A DNA stretch of 64,000 nucleotides from Acutalibacter sp. 1XD8-36 (GCF_009917525.1 NZ_QZDU01000001.1:372001-436000); one strand, 5' to 3'; shown: positions 1 through 8,137, counted from the stretch's first letter. Notes: generated from the sequence alone by a model not told the origin. Program-made: numbers and translations.

Positions 1-2
1 TC

Positions 3-593
3 CAGTCCAACCGCAACCGTGTGGCAATGATAGCCGGATTTATAGTCCTTGCGGTAGCCATGTCCATGCTCTCCTTTGAGATTGGCTCTGTGCACGTAAA
101 GTTCTCCTCCCTTCTGGTGTGCATGATGCTTGGTACCGTATTCTGCAATACCTGCGGCGGCTCAGAGGACCTGATGGGCCGGGCCGACAAGTGGTCTGCT
201 CCCCTATTGACCCTGTTCTTTGTACTCAGCGGCGCGGAACTGCATCTTAATGTATTCACCGACTTTGCCATTGTAGGCATTGGGCTTATGTATATACTCT
301 CCCGCTCTATAGGCAAATACCTTGGCTCCATGTTCAGCAGTAAATTCGCCGGATGCTCGCCGGAGATACAGAAGTACCTTGGCATAACCCTCCTGCCACA
401 GGCGGGCGTAGCGCTTGGTATGGCCTCCCAGGTTGGGGCGCTTAGCGAGATAGGCTCCACCATTCGCAGCATTGTACTGTTTGGCGTGCTAATCTATGAG
501 CTGGTTGGTCCCACGCTCACAAAGATGGCCCTTACCGCCGCTGGAGATATCAAACCGAAAGAAACTAAACCAGCTACTGCCGCTACTAAATAA
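3..593 (+). CDS. Cation:proton antiporter, C-terminal part (truncated by window edge)
   Basis: About 196 codons of open frame run in from the window start to a TAA stop, so the 5' end lies outside. The fragment is strongly hydrophobic with roughly five membrane segments (for example around residues 9-25, 64-82 and 150-165) and resembles the C-terminal half of monovalent cation:proton antiporters (Na+/H+ exchanger superfamily), which exchange Na+ or K+ for H+ across the cytoplasmic membrane. The polar Lys/Thr/Ala-rich tail after the last helix looks like a natural C-terminus. A strong terminator follows. Family is recognised from sequence; ion specificity cannot be told. The GTG at 21 is an internal codon, not a convincing start, because the frame is open to the edge and no ribosome site precedes it. 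Confidence 0.75.
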   Translation, partial: QSNRNRVAMIAGFIVLAVAMSMLSFEIGSVHVKFSSLLVCMMLGTVFCNTCGGSEDLMGRADKWSAPLLTLFFVLSGAELHLNVFTDFAIVGIGLMYILSRSIGKYLGSMFSSKFAGCSPEIQKYLGITLLPQAGVALGMASQVGALSEIGSTIRSIVLFGVLIYELVGPTLTKMALTAAGDIKPKETKPATAATK

Positions 594-608
594 TTATATG
601 CAGATACT

Positions 609-644
609 AAAAGCACACTCCAAACTGAGGAGTGTGCTTTCTTT
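609..644 (+). terminator. Rho-independent terminator after antiporter gene
   Basis: A 12-bp perfect stem (610-621 with 629-640) closes a 7-base loop and is followed by CTTT. It lies 16 bases after the antiporter stop codon, in the right orientation to end that transcript. Confidence 0.85.
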
Positions 645-682
645 ATGCAGATACTTCAAATATGTGCAGATATTCATGCTCC

Positions 683-1270
683 TTAGGTCGGCAGGTGCGC
701 CTGAGCATTAGCCTCCAGGCCGTTTATGTAATCTACTCTCAGTATTGAGTAGCAGACATCATCGCATATCCTGCCATCGAAGCGCTTGCAGGCCCAAGGC
801 ACTATCCCCTCAAACCTGAAGCCGCATTTCTCAATTACCCGCTTGGAGCGCTCATTATCTGCATAATGGCTGACAGCCAGGACGTCCACCTTCTTCTTCT
901 CGAAGGCATATGTTATCATGGCCGCCAGTGCCTCTGTCATATAACCTCTGCCCCACTGGTCCCGGCGCAGCTCATATCCCACGGAGAGGCTGTTCACATG
1001 AAACCTTCTGAGGTCGCTCTGAAACTTGAACCGGCCTATCACCTCGCCTGTTTCCCGCAGAACTATGGCATAACATAGGTCGTTGCGCATATCTCTTGAG
1101 AACATGGCTGAAGCCGCCTCCATACTGTTCGCGGGCTGGCAGCCCGCAGGCACCATCACCTCCGGGTCGGAGATAATAGGCACATAGGCCCGAAAGTCCT
1201 TGTGCTCCCACCGGCGCAAAAGTAGCCGCTGAGTCTCAACGCCTCCCCTGAGCCGTTGAAAAAGTTTCAT
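683..1270 (-). CDS. GNAT family N-acetyltransferase (RimJ/RimL-like)
   Basis: 195-residue protein with the layout of RimJ/RimL-type GCN5-related acetyltransferases: an N-terminal 'TQRLLLRRWEHKDF' beta strand, a central 'VGYELRRDQWGRGYMTEAL' stretch that forms the acetyl-CoA pyrophosphate-binding loop, and 'NERSKRVIEKCGF' near the C-terminus, a hallmark of the subfamily. Such enzymes move acetyl from acetyl-CoA to an amine, often an N-terminal or small-molecule amine; the substrate is unknown here. The ATG at 1270 is preceded by a weak GAGGG site. It is the last gene of the minus-strand run that includes hpf and the rRNA methyltransferase, 24 bases after the latter. Confidence 0.85.
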   Translation of the reverse strand: MKLFQRLRGGVETQRLLLRRWEHKDFRAYVPIISDPEVMVPAGCQPANSMEAASAMFSRDMRNDLCYAIVLRETGEVIGRFKFQSDLRRFHVNSLSVGYELRRDQWGRGYMTEALAAMITYAFEKKKVDVLAVSHYADNERSKRVIEKCGFRFEGIVPWACKRFDGRICDDVCYSILRVDYINGLEANAQAHLPT

Positions 1271-1294
1271 CTAATACCCTCTTATCCTTATACC

Positions 1295-2404
1295 TTAGGT
1301 TGTTTTATAATACTGATAGAACTGGCAGCGTATCATCCCGTTATAGAGCTTGCGGCGCTTGTCCGCTCTGCGCCCAAACAGGTCCTCAAAGTCCTCATCT
1401 GGGGTTATGACGCCATAGCTCCATCCCCTCTTGGGCATAAAAATCCGTCCTATCTGCCGGTAAATGTCCTGGGCAGTTTTCTGGTCCATAAGCCTCTGAC
1501 CATATGGCGGGTTACAGACTACACAGCCATATTCAGTGGACCGCTCAAAGTCTTTGATATCCTGAACTCTGGCAGTAACATTTACACCTGCCCTTTTAGC
1601 ATTCTCCCGGGTAAGCTCAACGGCCTCAGGGTCGATGTCATAGCCGGTGGCTGTAAATCCGGTATCTCTGCGCTCCATGCTTTTGGCACGGTCGCGTTCA
1701 CGCTCCCATACACCAGCCGGGGTCTGTTCCCACACCTCTGCCTGAAACCGCCGCCCAATGCCCGGTGCAATGTTCTGAGCCATAGTTGCCGCCTCAATCA
1801 GCAGAGTCCCCGACCCACAGAACGGGTCATAAAATGTAGCGTCTGACCGCAGCCTGGATAACTTGACTAGAGCAGCCGCAAGAGTTTCCTTAATCGGCGC
1901 GGCGTTGGAAGCGGGCCTATATCCCCGCTTATGCAGCCCCGCACCGCTGGTATCTAAAACCACGCTCACCTGGTCCTTCATGATGCGGAACCTGATACGG
2001 TGGGCGGGGCCGTCCTCAGTGAACCAATCCTGGCGATAGCTCTTTTTCAGGCGTTCCACCACAGCTTTCTTGATTATAGCCTGACAATCCGGCACACTGT
2101 GCAGTTGGCTGTTCAGGCTGCTGCCAGATACCGGGAAGGCATCCTCTCTGCTGATAAGTTCCTCCCACGGCAGGGCTTTGACTCCCTGGAACAGTTCCTC
2201 AAAGCTCTTGGCCTGAAAATCACCCATCTGTATGCCCACTCGCTCGGCAAACCGGCTGCAGATATTAGCTCTGGCCAGAATATCCCAGCCGCCTGAGAAC
2301 AGCACTCTGCCATTCTCTGCGTGTACGTCCTCACAGCCCATATCGCGCAGTTCCTGGGCCAACAGCCCCTCTACCCCCAACAGGCAGGTTGCAGAATATG
2401 TCAT
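1295..2404 (-). CDS. THUMP-domain class I SAM-dependent RNA methyltransferase (RlmL/YpsC-like)
   Basis: 369-residue protein of the RlmL N-terminal/YpsC type: an N-terminal ferredoxin-like plus THUMP region (about 1-160) that binds RNA, then a Rossmann methyltransferase domain with 'DPFCGSGT' as the SAM-binding motif near residue 193 and 'NPPYG' as the catalytic N6/N2-methyltransferase motif near 299. Relatives methylate a guanine in 23S rRNA (m2G2445 in E. coli RlmL); the exact site here is inferred from family. The ATG overlaps the hpf stop by four bases (ATGA), so the two are translationally coupled. Both act on the ribosome. Confidence 0.88.
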   Translation of the reverse strand: MTYSATCLLGVEGLLAQELRDMGCEDVHAENGRVLFSGGWDILARANICSRFAERVGIQMGDFQAKSFEELFQGVKALPWEELISREDAFPVSGSSLNSQLHSVPDCQAIIKKAVVERLKKSYRQDWFTEDGPAHRIRFRIMKDQVSVVLDTSGAGLHKRGYRPASNAAPIKETLAAALVKLSRLRSDATFYDPFCGSGTLLIEAATMAQNIAPGIGRRFQAEVWEQTPAGVWERERDRAKSMERRDTGFTATGYDIDPEAVELTRENAKRAGVNVTARVQDIKDFERSTEYGCVVCNPPYGQRLMDQKTAQDIYRQIGRIFMPKRGWSYGVITPDEDFEDLFGRRADKRRKLYNGMIRCQFYQYYKTT

Positions 2405-2928
2405 TTCTCGTCAGGCACCAGCAGGCCGTAGTCACCATTCTTCCTGCGGTATACCACGTTTATCTCCCCGGAGGCGTCGTCGCGGAACATAAAGAACTCG
2501 TGGTCCAGCATGTTCATCTGCATAATGGCCTCCTCCGGCGTCATTACCTTCACCGAAAAACGCTTTGTGCGCACAACCTGCAGCTCTTCCTCGGGCTCGT
2601 CGTAGTAAACGTCAGCAAACTCCATGCCCGCGTCTACCTTTTTGGCCCTCTCCAGGCGGGTCTTGTTCCTGCGCATTTGACGTCCCAACGCAGACACCAC
2701 GTGGTCCAGCGCCTCATTCATATCCAAAGCGGTATCCTCCGCGCGGAATATGGCACCACGCTGGCGGATAGTAATCTCAACAGTCTGGCGGTTGCGCTCT
2801 ACGGTAACTGTTACGACCGCCTCAGCGTCTTCATCAAAGATACGGTCAAACTTAGCCAGCTTCTTCTCCGCCAGCTCCTTAAAGTTGTTGCGAAGGTTGA
2901 CTTTCCGTCCGATAATAGTGATTTTCAT
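2401..2928 (-). CDS. hpf: Ribosome hibernation promoting factor, long form
   Basis: 175-residue long-type HPF. The N-terminal domain (about 1-100) begins with 'MKITIIGRKVNL' and carries the basic surface that binds the 30S subunit between A and P sites; the C-terminal domain (about 120-175) ends in 'VVYRRKNGDYGLLVP' and in the family mediates 100S ribosome dimers in stationary phase. The open frame extends 19 codons further upstream, but the ATG at 2928 has a good AGGAAAG site seven bases upstream and matches family N-termini, so I chose it. A TTGCTT-N17-TATTCT promoter lies at 2990-3018. It overlaps the following methyltransferase gene by four bases. Confidence 0.93.
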   Translation of the reverse strand: MKITIIGRKVNLRNNFKELAEKKLAKFDRIFDEDAEAVVTVTVERNRQTVEITIRQRGAIFRAEDTALDMNEALDHVVSALGRQMRRNKTRLERAKKVDAGMEFADVYYDEPEEELQVVRTKRFSVKVMTPEEAIMQMNMLDHEFFMFRDDASGEINVVYRRKNGDYGLLVPDEK

Positions 2929-2989
2929 AGCTCTTTCCTCCTTCGTGAGTGTGAGAGCAGTTACTGTATCTTGCCCTCTGTCCAACTAT

Positions 2990-3018
2990 AGAATAGCACA
3001 TTTTATATAAAAAAGCAA
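2990..3018 (-). promoter_or_regulatory. hpf: Sigma-A promoter for hpf
   Basis: On the minus strand TTGCTT (3013-3018) and TATTCT (2990-2995) are 17 bases apart, about 55 bases before the hpf start. It separates the hpf-methyltransferase-GNAT unit from the fumarase gene upstream. Confidence 0.6.
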
Positions 3019-3029
3019 GATAAATTTTA

Positions 3030-3863
3030 TTAAATCGTCACAGATTTATGTCTAGTCACGTGGCACCCTACATTAACAGCCACCGGAAGTCCGGCAATAT
3101 GGGTCGGAAATGTCTCAATATTCACCGCCAGCGCCGTCACGTCCCCGCCAAAGCCCTGGGGCCCCACTCCTGTGGCGTTTACGGCGTTTAACATGTCCCG
3201 CTCAAGCTCTGCGTAGTATGGGTCTTTATTTCGTATAGACACATCTCTGCACAGGGCCTCTTTAGCCAGTTTGGCGCAAAGCTCAAAGTCCCCGCCGATA
3301 CCAACCCCCAGCACTACCGGAGGGCAAGGGTTTCCTCCAGCTTTGTTGACAGTGTCTGCTACAAAACCTATTATATCTTCTCGGCTGGCAGCGGGGGTAA
3401 ACATTTTTAATCTGCTCATATTCTCACTGCCAAATCCCTTCGGCGCAACTGTCAGCTTGATTTTGTCCCCCGGTACCAGGCCCACATGAAGTATAGCCGG
3501 TGTATTGTCCTCTGTGTTGCCCCGGCGTATAGGGTCAGCCACTACCGAACAGCGCAGCAGCCCGTCCACATAGCCCCGGCGTACCCCTTCATTCACCGCC
3601 TCGGTTAAATTGCCGTTTATATGCACATCCTGTCCAATTTCAGCGAAGACTACCGCCATACCGGTGTCCTGGCATATTGGCAGGCCCAGCTCCCTCGCGG
3701 CGTCCAGATTGCTGCATAGGTCTTCCATAACCGTCCGGGAGACAGGACTTGTCTCTCCGGCATTTCTAATGCAGCTCTCCAGGCTCTCTGGCAGCACTCG
3801 ATTGGCCTCAACGCATAGCCGCGCAATGGCCTCGGTTATTAGCTCAGCTTTTATCTCTCTCAT
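3030..3863 (-). CDS. Fumarate hydratase class I, alpha subunit (or related tartrate dehydratase alpha)
   Basis: 277 residues covering the N-terminal domain of class I, [4Fe-4S] hydro-lyases. Cys residues in 'LPICQDTG' (near 66), 'GNPCPP' (near 185) and 'NVGCHVTRHKS' (C-terminus) fit the three cluster ligands. Two-subunit members hydrate fumarate to malate (or dehydrate L-tartrate). The open frame starts at 3875, but the ATG at 3863 has a GGAGG site five bases upstream and a typical 'MREIKAE' start. In anaerobes the beta-subunit gene usually follows directly; here the next gene downstream is hpf and no beta subunit is present in the window. Substrate choice between fumarate and tartrate cannot be settled from sequence alone. 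Confidence 0.88.
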   Translation of the reverse strand: MREIKAELITEAIARLCVEANRVLPESLESCIRNAGETSPVSRTVMEDLCSNLDAARELGLPICQDTGMAVVFAEIGQDVHINGNLTEAVNEGVRRGYVDGLLRCSVVADPIRRGNTEDNTPAILHVGLVPGDKIKLTVAPKGFGSENMSRLKMFTPAASREDIIGFVADTVNKAGGNPCPPVVLGVGIGGDFELCAKLAKEALCRDVSIRNKDPYYAELERDMLNAVNATGVGPQGFGGDVTALAVNIETFPTHIAGLPVAVNVGCHVTRHKSVTI

Positions 3864-3880
3864 AATTACCTCCAAGACAA

Positions 3881-3909
3881 AAAGCCCCGCCAGAGTTTGG
3901 TGAGGCTTT
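3881..3909 (-). terminator. Terminator after the yabR-like gene
   Basis: On the minus strand the arms GCCTCACCA and TGGCGGGGC (one mismatch, one G-T) close a short loop and run into TTTTTG. It sits between the S1-domain gene stop and the fumarase ribosome site, ending the sporulation/division operon. Confidence 0.7.
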
Positions 3910-3932
3910 GTTTTGTTATTATCTGCGGCCGG

Positions 3933-4448
3933 TCAATAGCTGCCGCCGCCCTTTTGTCCGCGGCGGGAATATCCTCTGCGCGGCTCATTCCCTCGCTTCA
4001 GGTCGGACATCTTCTCGTCACTTGTTTGCTTAAACCTGGACATCATGTCCTCAAAGCTCCCACTATCGTTCCGGCGGCTCTGCCACTCAAAGTCTCCCGG
4101 CCGGCCCGGACCTGGCTGGGGTTCAGGTCTTGGAGCTCTGGGAGGTCTCGGTCCTGCAGGCCTTCTGCCTCCCTGAGGCGGCCCCGGTCTGCGCGGCTTA
4201 TGCTGCTCCTCGGGCGGCAGCGCCTTTTTGATGGAAAGGCTTATCTTCCCCTCCTCGCTTACGGACAGCACCTTTACGCGCACAGTCTGCCCTTCGGAGA
4301 CGAAATCTTTTATCTCGCTCACGAACGTGGGCGCAATCTCCGAAATATGCACCATGCCGGTCTGTCCGCCCTCAAAGCTGACGAACGCGCCAAACTTTGT
4401 TATACCTGTAACCTTTCCCTCGTAAATCTCTCCAACCTCAAGCCCCAT
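3933..4448 (-). CDS. S1 RNA-binding domain protein (YabR-like)
   Basis: 171 residues: one S1 OB-fold at about 1-72 ('VGEIYEGKVTGITKFGAFVSF', 'GMVHISEIA', 'VKVLSVSEEGKISLSIK'), then a long low-complexity Pro/Arg/Gly-rich tail ending in a basic 'RRGYSRRGQKGGG'. The S1 domain binds RNA; the basic tail probably adds nonspecific RNA or ribosome contacts. Position directly downstream of divIC matches yabR in Bacillus subtilis. A GGGAG site precedes the ATG. A terminator follows at 3881-3909. Exact RNA target unknown. Confidence 0.88.
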   Translation of the reverse strand: MGLEVGEIYEGKVTGITKFGAFVSFEGGQTGMVHISEIAPTFVSEIKDFVSEGQTVRVKVLSVSEEGKISLSIKKALPPEEQHKPRRPGPPQGGRRPAGPRPPRAPRPEPQPGPGRPGDFEWQSRRNDSGSFEDMMSRFKQTSDEKMSDLKRGNEPRRGYSRRGQKGGGSY

Positions 4449-4495
4449 GTTCTCCCATTATCCTCCTCGATTAATCCTTTCTCATATCCAAGCGG

Positions 4496-4795
4496 TCACT
4501 CGCCGCCGTCCATAAACACCCGCTCATTAGGTCGGACATAGTCCAGGTCCTCCCTCGCGCGCTTCTCAGCGTACCGACGCAGGCCTTCCTCGTCATTCAT
4601 GGCTGCGCGCAGCTCCTCATTCTGCAGGTTCTGCTGCTCAAGCTGGGCTTCCAGCTGCTGCAGCTGCTCTTGCCTTTCGGATATCTGCACCTGGCGCTCA
4701 ACCAAAGACAGCACCACAACGGCGGTCAGGCAAAATATCGCCAGCTTTAGCAGGAGGCCGCCGGGCATCTTCTTTTTTGGCGTTTCACCGCCCAT
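4496..4795 (-). CDS. divIC: Septum formation initiator, DivIC/FtsL family
   Basis: 99-residue bitopic protein: short cytoplasmic basic N-terminus (to about 15), one membrane helix at about 16-32, a Gln/Glu/Leu-rich coiled coil at about 35-68 with heptad spacing, and a C-terminal 'RRYAEKRAREDLDYVRPNERVF' motif typical of DivIC. DivIC pairs with FtsL and DivIB at the divisome and helps activate septal peptidoglycan synthesis. The gene lies between yabQ and the S1-domain gene, as in Bacillus, which supports DivIC over FtsL. Confidence 0.9.
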   Translation of the reverse strand: MGGETPKKKMPGGLLLKLAIFCLTAVVVLSLVERQVQISERQEQLQQLEAQLEQQNLQNEELRAAMNDEEGLRRYAEKRAREDLDYVRPNERVFMDGGE

Positions 4796-4847
4796 TGGCA
4801 GCCCCTCCCTCCAGCGGCAATTTGTGTTAGACTAATTATACACCGGT

Positions 4848-5396
4848 TTACGTAAGTTTTTCAAGAGGGTTTTTAGTTTTTTTCCGTTTTGAGGCATATA
4901 TTTCGCGTTTTGACGGTCTCTTTCTATATCTGGGCTCATTTTTTCCGCCAAGAGCTCCTGCTTTGGCCTGTGATTTCTTCTTTTTGGCTGCTTTACGCTT
5001 TTTAACCTGTTTCTCCTTTGCTGCAGCCCTTGCAGCCCGCCAGCGCCCCATGAGAAAAATTATAGGCCGGCTTATCCATCTTTTAACCTGCCTGCCCATA
5101 CGCCGCATAAGTCCAGTCAGCCCGTTTACAAAGGGGTCCAGAGCAACTATGGTTCCCCAGGCCCCAAGGCCCTGCAGGACCATCTGGAACATCCTAAGTC
5201 TCCCCTTATCTATCACCAAAGCGCATAGGAAGGCCGTTAGAGCCCATACCAAGCAGAACAGCACATCCAGCACTGCCGCACAGAGCCGGCCTCCATACAA
5301 CAGTCCCCGCAGCAGCTTGCATCCTAAAAACAGCCCGCCCAGCATTGCGCCTGTCATAAGGCAGAAGCACGCGGCGGGCAGGGTCATGCCGGTCAT
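4848..5396 (-). CDS. yabQ: Spore cortex biosynthesis protein YabQ
   Basis: 182 residues with about four hydrophobic segments in the first 110 residues, followed by a very basic Lys/Arg-rich cytoplasmic tail (from about 130, 'KEKQVKKRKAAKKKKSQAK'). This matches YabQ, a membrane protein in the forespore outer membrane needed for cortex formation. The ATG overlaps the yabP stop by four bases (5393-5396), so translation is coupled. The unusually long basic tail is a variation on the family, which is normally shorter there. Confidence 0.85.
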   Translation of the reverse strand: MTGMTLPAACFCLMTGAMLGGLFLGCKLLRGLLYGGRLCAAVLDVLFCLVWALTAFLCALVIDKGRLRMFQMVLQGLGAWGTIVALDPFVNGLTGLMRRMGRQVKRWISRPIIFLMGRWRAARAAAKEKQVKKRKAAKKKKSQAKAGALGGKNEPRYRKRPSKREIYASKRKKTKNPLEKLT

Positions 5397-5662
5397 TTAA
5401 ACAGCCTGCCGAAAAATGACATGGCTGGGCTGCTCTCAGTATAGGAGACTGCCCCTACCCGGCCTTTAACCAGCATATCTCCTGTGTCCGAGTTGAGGCT
5501 CTCGATATGAAGCCCCTCCCCTTTAATATTCAGCTGTCCCAGGTCTGTCTGGGCGGTTATTAGCTCGTCGCTGAAAAAGTCCACACGCCTTATACCTGTG
5601 GCGGTGAGCCTATCCCGGCTAATTATGCTAAGGTCATGCTTTTTTACCTGCTGCTCTGGCAT
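5393..5662 (-). CDS. yabP: Sporulation protein YabP
   Basis: 89 residues matching YabP along the whole length: 'HDLSIISRDRLTATGI' near the N-terminus, 'VDFFSDELITAQTDLGQLNIKG' in the middle and a C-terminal 'FFGRLFK'. YabP is a small sporulation protein of the YabP/YqfC family, required with YabQ for cortex assembly. The neighbours (rqcP upstream, yabQ overlapping downstream) are the Bacillus order. Confidence 0.92.
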   Translation of the reverse strand: MPEQQVKKHDLSIISRDRLTATGIRRVDFFSDELITAQTDLGQLNIKGEGLHIESLNSDTGDMLVKGRVGAVSYTESSPAMSFFGRLFK

Positions 5663-5711
5663 ATTTCCAACGCCCCTTCCTTGGAAATGTATATGCCGTC
5701 AAAGCCCGGTA

Positions 5712-5957
5712 TTATTCCTCCAGCATTTTATAAAGCCCAGAGGCCTCCTCTTTCTTAGCATATTCCGCCACAGAGAGCACCTGTGCCTTCAATACCCTTT
5801 CGCCAAGGTGAATCTCCAGCACATCCCCTTCCTTTACATTGTAAGAGGCCCTGGCCTCCTTGCCGTTTACCAGAACACGCCCCGCGTCACAGGCCTCGTT
5901 AGCTATTGTGCGGCGCTTTATCAGCCGGGATATCTTCAGATACTTGTCAAGTCTCAA
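5712..5957 (-). CDS. rqcP: RqcP (YabO), S4-domain ribosome-associated protein
   Basis: 81-residue S4 domain starting 'MRLDKYLKISRLIKRRT', the signature of RqcP/YabO, the Hsp15-like partner of RqcH in ribosome-associated quality control, where it stabilises tRNA on obstructed 50S subunits during alanine tailing. The open frame reaches upstream to 6005, but that region is the HU terminator; the TTG at 5957 follows AAGGAGG by eight bases and gives the family N-terminus, so the start is TTG. Lies in the yabP/yabQ operon, as in Bacillus. Confidence 0.9.
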   Translation of the reverse strand: MRLDKYLKISRLIKRRTIANEACDAGRVLVNGKEARASYNVKEGDVLEIHLGERVLKAQVLSVAEYAKKEEASGLYKMLEE

Positions 5958-5983
5958 TATTGTCACCTCCTTCACTTTACATA

Positions 5984-6018
5984 AGATAAAAATTGGGCCT
6001 GCCAAATAAGCAGGCCCG
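5984..6018 (-). terminator. Terminator after HU gene
   Basis: Minus-strand GGGCCTGC / GCAGGCCC perfect 8-bp stem, 7-base loop, followed by AATTTTTAT. It lies between HU and rqcP, so HU messages mostly end here while read-through would feed the yab cluster. Confidence 0.85.
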
Positions 6019-6040
6019 AAACGGAGTCTATTCCTGCCGT

Positions 6041-6316
6041 TTACTTGTTTACGGCATCCTTCAGAGCCTGACCGGCCTTGAAAGCGGGGGCCTTGGAGGC
6101 AGCAATCTCCATGGTGCCTCCGGTACGGGGGTTACGGCCCACACGAGCCGCGTGCTCGCGCACCTCAAAGGTGCCAAAGCCCACCAGCTGTACCTTATCG
6201 CCCTTTGCCAGAGCTTCTGTAACACTATCAACTATGGCCTTCACCGCGGCTTCTGCGTCACGCTTGGTGAGCCCTGCCTTTTCGGATACTTCTGCAACCA
6301 GTTCTGTTTTGTTCAT
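6041..6316 (-). CDS. hup: DNA-binding protein HU
   Basis: 91-residue histone-like HU. It begins '[22 protein letters not shown]', has the beta-arm '[22 protein letters not shown]' with the Pro that intercalates into bent DNA, and ends in '[14 protein letters not shown]'. HU compacts and bends chromosomal DNA as a dimer. A GGGAGG site precedes the ATG. In Bacillus this slot between spoVB and rqcP holds yabN (MazG-like); HU in this place is common in clostridia. Own terminator at 5984-6018. Confidence 0.96.
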   Translation of the reverse strand: MNKTELVAEVSEKAGLTKRDAEAAVKAIVDSVTEALAKGDKVQLVGFGTFEVREHAARVGRNPRTGGTMEIAASKAPAFKAGQALKDAVNK

Positions 6317-6403
6317 TTAATTGCTACCTCCCTGAGTAATGTTCCGCGCGCCTCTTTTGGGCCCGCACTATTGTCTTCGAATCCCGTGACAGTAGCAATG
6401 ATA

Positions 6404-8137
6404 TCACATCCACCCTCGTTTTTCAAGGGTTTTCGCAATTTTTTGTCCCTTCGGCAGCATAATCAAATCTTTTTTTGCTATTCCTCTGGTCAGAAACAGC
6501 CCGAAAATATATATTGCTCCGCCACAGCCTATAGATACACCAACGGCAATGCCGCCGCCCAGTCCCAGCGCCGACATCCCGCTGCACGCACCCCAGGCTC
6601 CGCCGCCGCACAATATCCCGCAGAGTAGCGGCTTCAGGAACAGCCGCCTAAAGGTCAGCCGCACGCCTGTCACCCGCCTTAGGCAGTAGAGCTGTGCAGT
6701 TGCCAAAAATAGGTAACACACCAAGGTTCCCACCCCTGCGCCGCGAATATTTATCTCCGGGATAGCGCATAGGAACCAGTTCACACCAATTTTCAGTGCC
6801 ATTGCAACAGCCAGCAGCTTCACCGGCAGGTCTGCCCGCCCTACCGCCTGGAGCATACTTGAAACCGGTGTGTTTACCGCCGCAAATAGGGAGGCAGGCC
6901 CTAAGGTCAGCAGTACACCGGCAATAATTGGCGCGGAGCCGCCGCCGTACAGCAGTGAAGCTATTGGCTCGGCCAGGGCCGTGAGTCCTAACCCTGCCGG
7001 GAAACATACAAGCGCCGTCACACTGAGCACAGACTCCATGCGTTCCTTCAGCTGAGGCCGGTCGCTCCGGGCCCAGGCCTCGGTGACCGCAGGCAGGGCG
7101 CTCATTCCGATTGCCTGTGTCAAAGCAGGGACCAGCAGATAGAGAGTCATTGCAAGGGTATAGCAGCCGTACAGAAATGTGGGCAAGGTCTCCGGATGTT
7201 CCAGATACATGGCGGGAATCATTCCCTCATAGGCCGCCAGCAGCCTACCGGACGCTATCTCCATTATATCGGCTATGCGGCTTTGTAAAAAGGTCGCGTC
7301 TATAAGTCCGGCAGCGTTCATTGCAATAGAACCTGCTGCCACCGGCCCGGTGATTTTTAGCAACGCCTTAGCCGTCTCCCCCCATCTGCGCGCCGGTGGA
7401 GCTTGTTTCCTGGCTCGCAGGTCGATTCCATCGCCCCTTATCTTCCAGCGCACAGAAAGGTACAGCGCCGCCCCCAATGAGCCTGCCGTTACCCCCAGCA
7501 CGGCCCCTGCAGCGGCAAAGGCCAGGGTCAAAAGGCCAGCCTGGTCCTCCCCTCCTGCCAGCAGACCAAATACAGTGCCGCTCTTCCTATACTCTGCCAT
7601 ACCATGGTTCATAACAAAGTACGCAAGGCCCAAACCAAGGCACAGCTTAACTGCCGCCTCAATTATCTCTGATACTGCGGTGGGGCCCATATTTCTCAGG
7701 CCCTCATAATAGCCCCGGTATGTAGCTCCCCAGCAGGCGAAGAGTATAGCTGGCACCAGTGCCAGCATTGGAAAGATGGCATGCTCTGTGCCTATTATCC
7801 TTTCGCAGTACACCGGAGCAAACATAGTCATGCCCACCGCCCCGGCTATACCAAAGCAGAGAAACAGGGGCCCCGCCACAGCCTTTACCTGGCGCACATC
7901 GTTCCAGCGCCCCAGCGAGGCATTTTCGCTTACAAGCCTTGATACCGCCACCGGAAATCCTGCTGTAGCAAGGCTGAACACCGGGCCATAGAAATTATAC
8001 GCCACGTTAAAAAGGCCCATTCCATACTCCCCTATGAAATGCTGAAGCGGTATTTTAAATACCGCGCCGATAACCTTTACTACCGCCATCCCGGCGGTGA
8101 GGATAAATGCGCCGTAGAGAAAGCTCTGTTTTTTCAA
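6404..8137 (-). CDS. spoVB: Stage V sporulation protein B / MurJ-type lipid flippase
   Basis: 577-residue polytopic membrane protein of the MOP flippase superfamily with about 14 helices; 'GEYGMGLFNVAYNFYGPVFSLATAGFPVAVSRLVSE' region (residues about 35-72) is the MATE_MurJ/SpoVB hallmark. SpoVB moves lipid II or related polyprenyl intermediates for cortex peptidoglycan. The open frame allows a TTG at 8161, but the TTG at 8137 has GGAGAT nearby and yields 'MKKQSFLYGA', the SpoVB N-terminus, so I prefer it. Heads the cluster HU, rqcP, yabP, yabQ, divIC, yabR, mirroring Bacillus gene order. Divergent from transketolase. Confidence 0.9.
   Translation of the reverse strand: MKKQSFLYGAFILTAGMAVVKVIGAVFKIPLQHFIGEYGMGLFNVAYNFYGPVFSLATAGFPVAVSRLVSENASLGRWNDVRQVKAVAGPLFLCFGIAGAVGMTMFAPVYCERIIGTEHAIFPMLALVPAILFACWGATYRGYYEGLRNMGPTAVSEIIEAAVKLCLGLGLAYFVMNHGMAEYRKSGTVFGLLAGGEDQAGLLTLAFAAAGAVLGVTAGSLGAALYLSVRWKIRGDGIDLRARKQAPPARRWGETAKALLKITGPVAAGSIAMNAAGLIDATFLQSRIADIMEIASGRLLAAYEGMIPAMYLEHPETLPTFLYGCYTLAMTLYLLVPALTQAIGMSALPAVTEAWARSDRPQLKERMESVLSVTALVCFPAGLGLTALAEPIASLLYGGGSAPIIAGVLLTLGPASLFAAVNTPVSSMLQAVGRADLPVKLLAVAMALKIGVNWFLCAIPEINIRGAGVGTLVCYLFLATAQLYCLRRVTGVRLTFRRLFLKPLLCGILCGGGAWGACSGMSALGLGGGIAVGVSIGCGGAIYIFGLFLTRGIAKKDLIMLPKGQKIAKTLEKRGWM

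Noticed and set aside
6317-6403. Promoter for the HU gene
   Set aside because: TTGCTA-N17-GACAAT can be read on the minus strand, but the -10 box is poor; HU probably has a promoter here, though I could not support its position.
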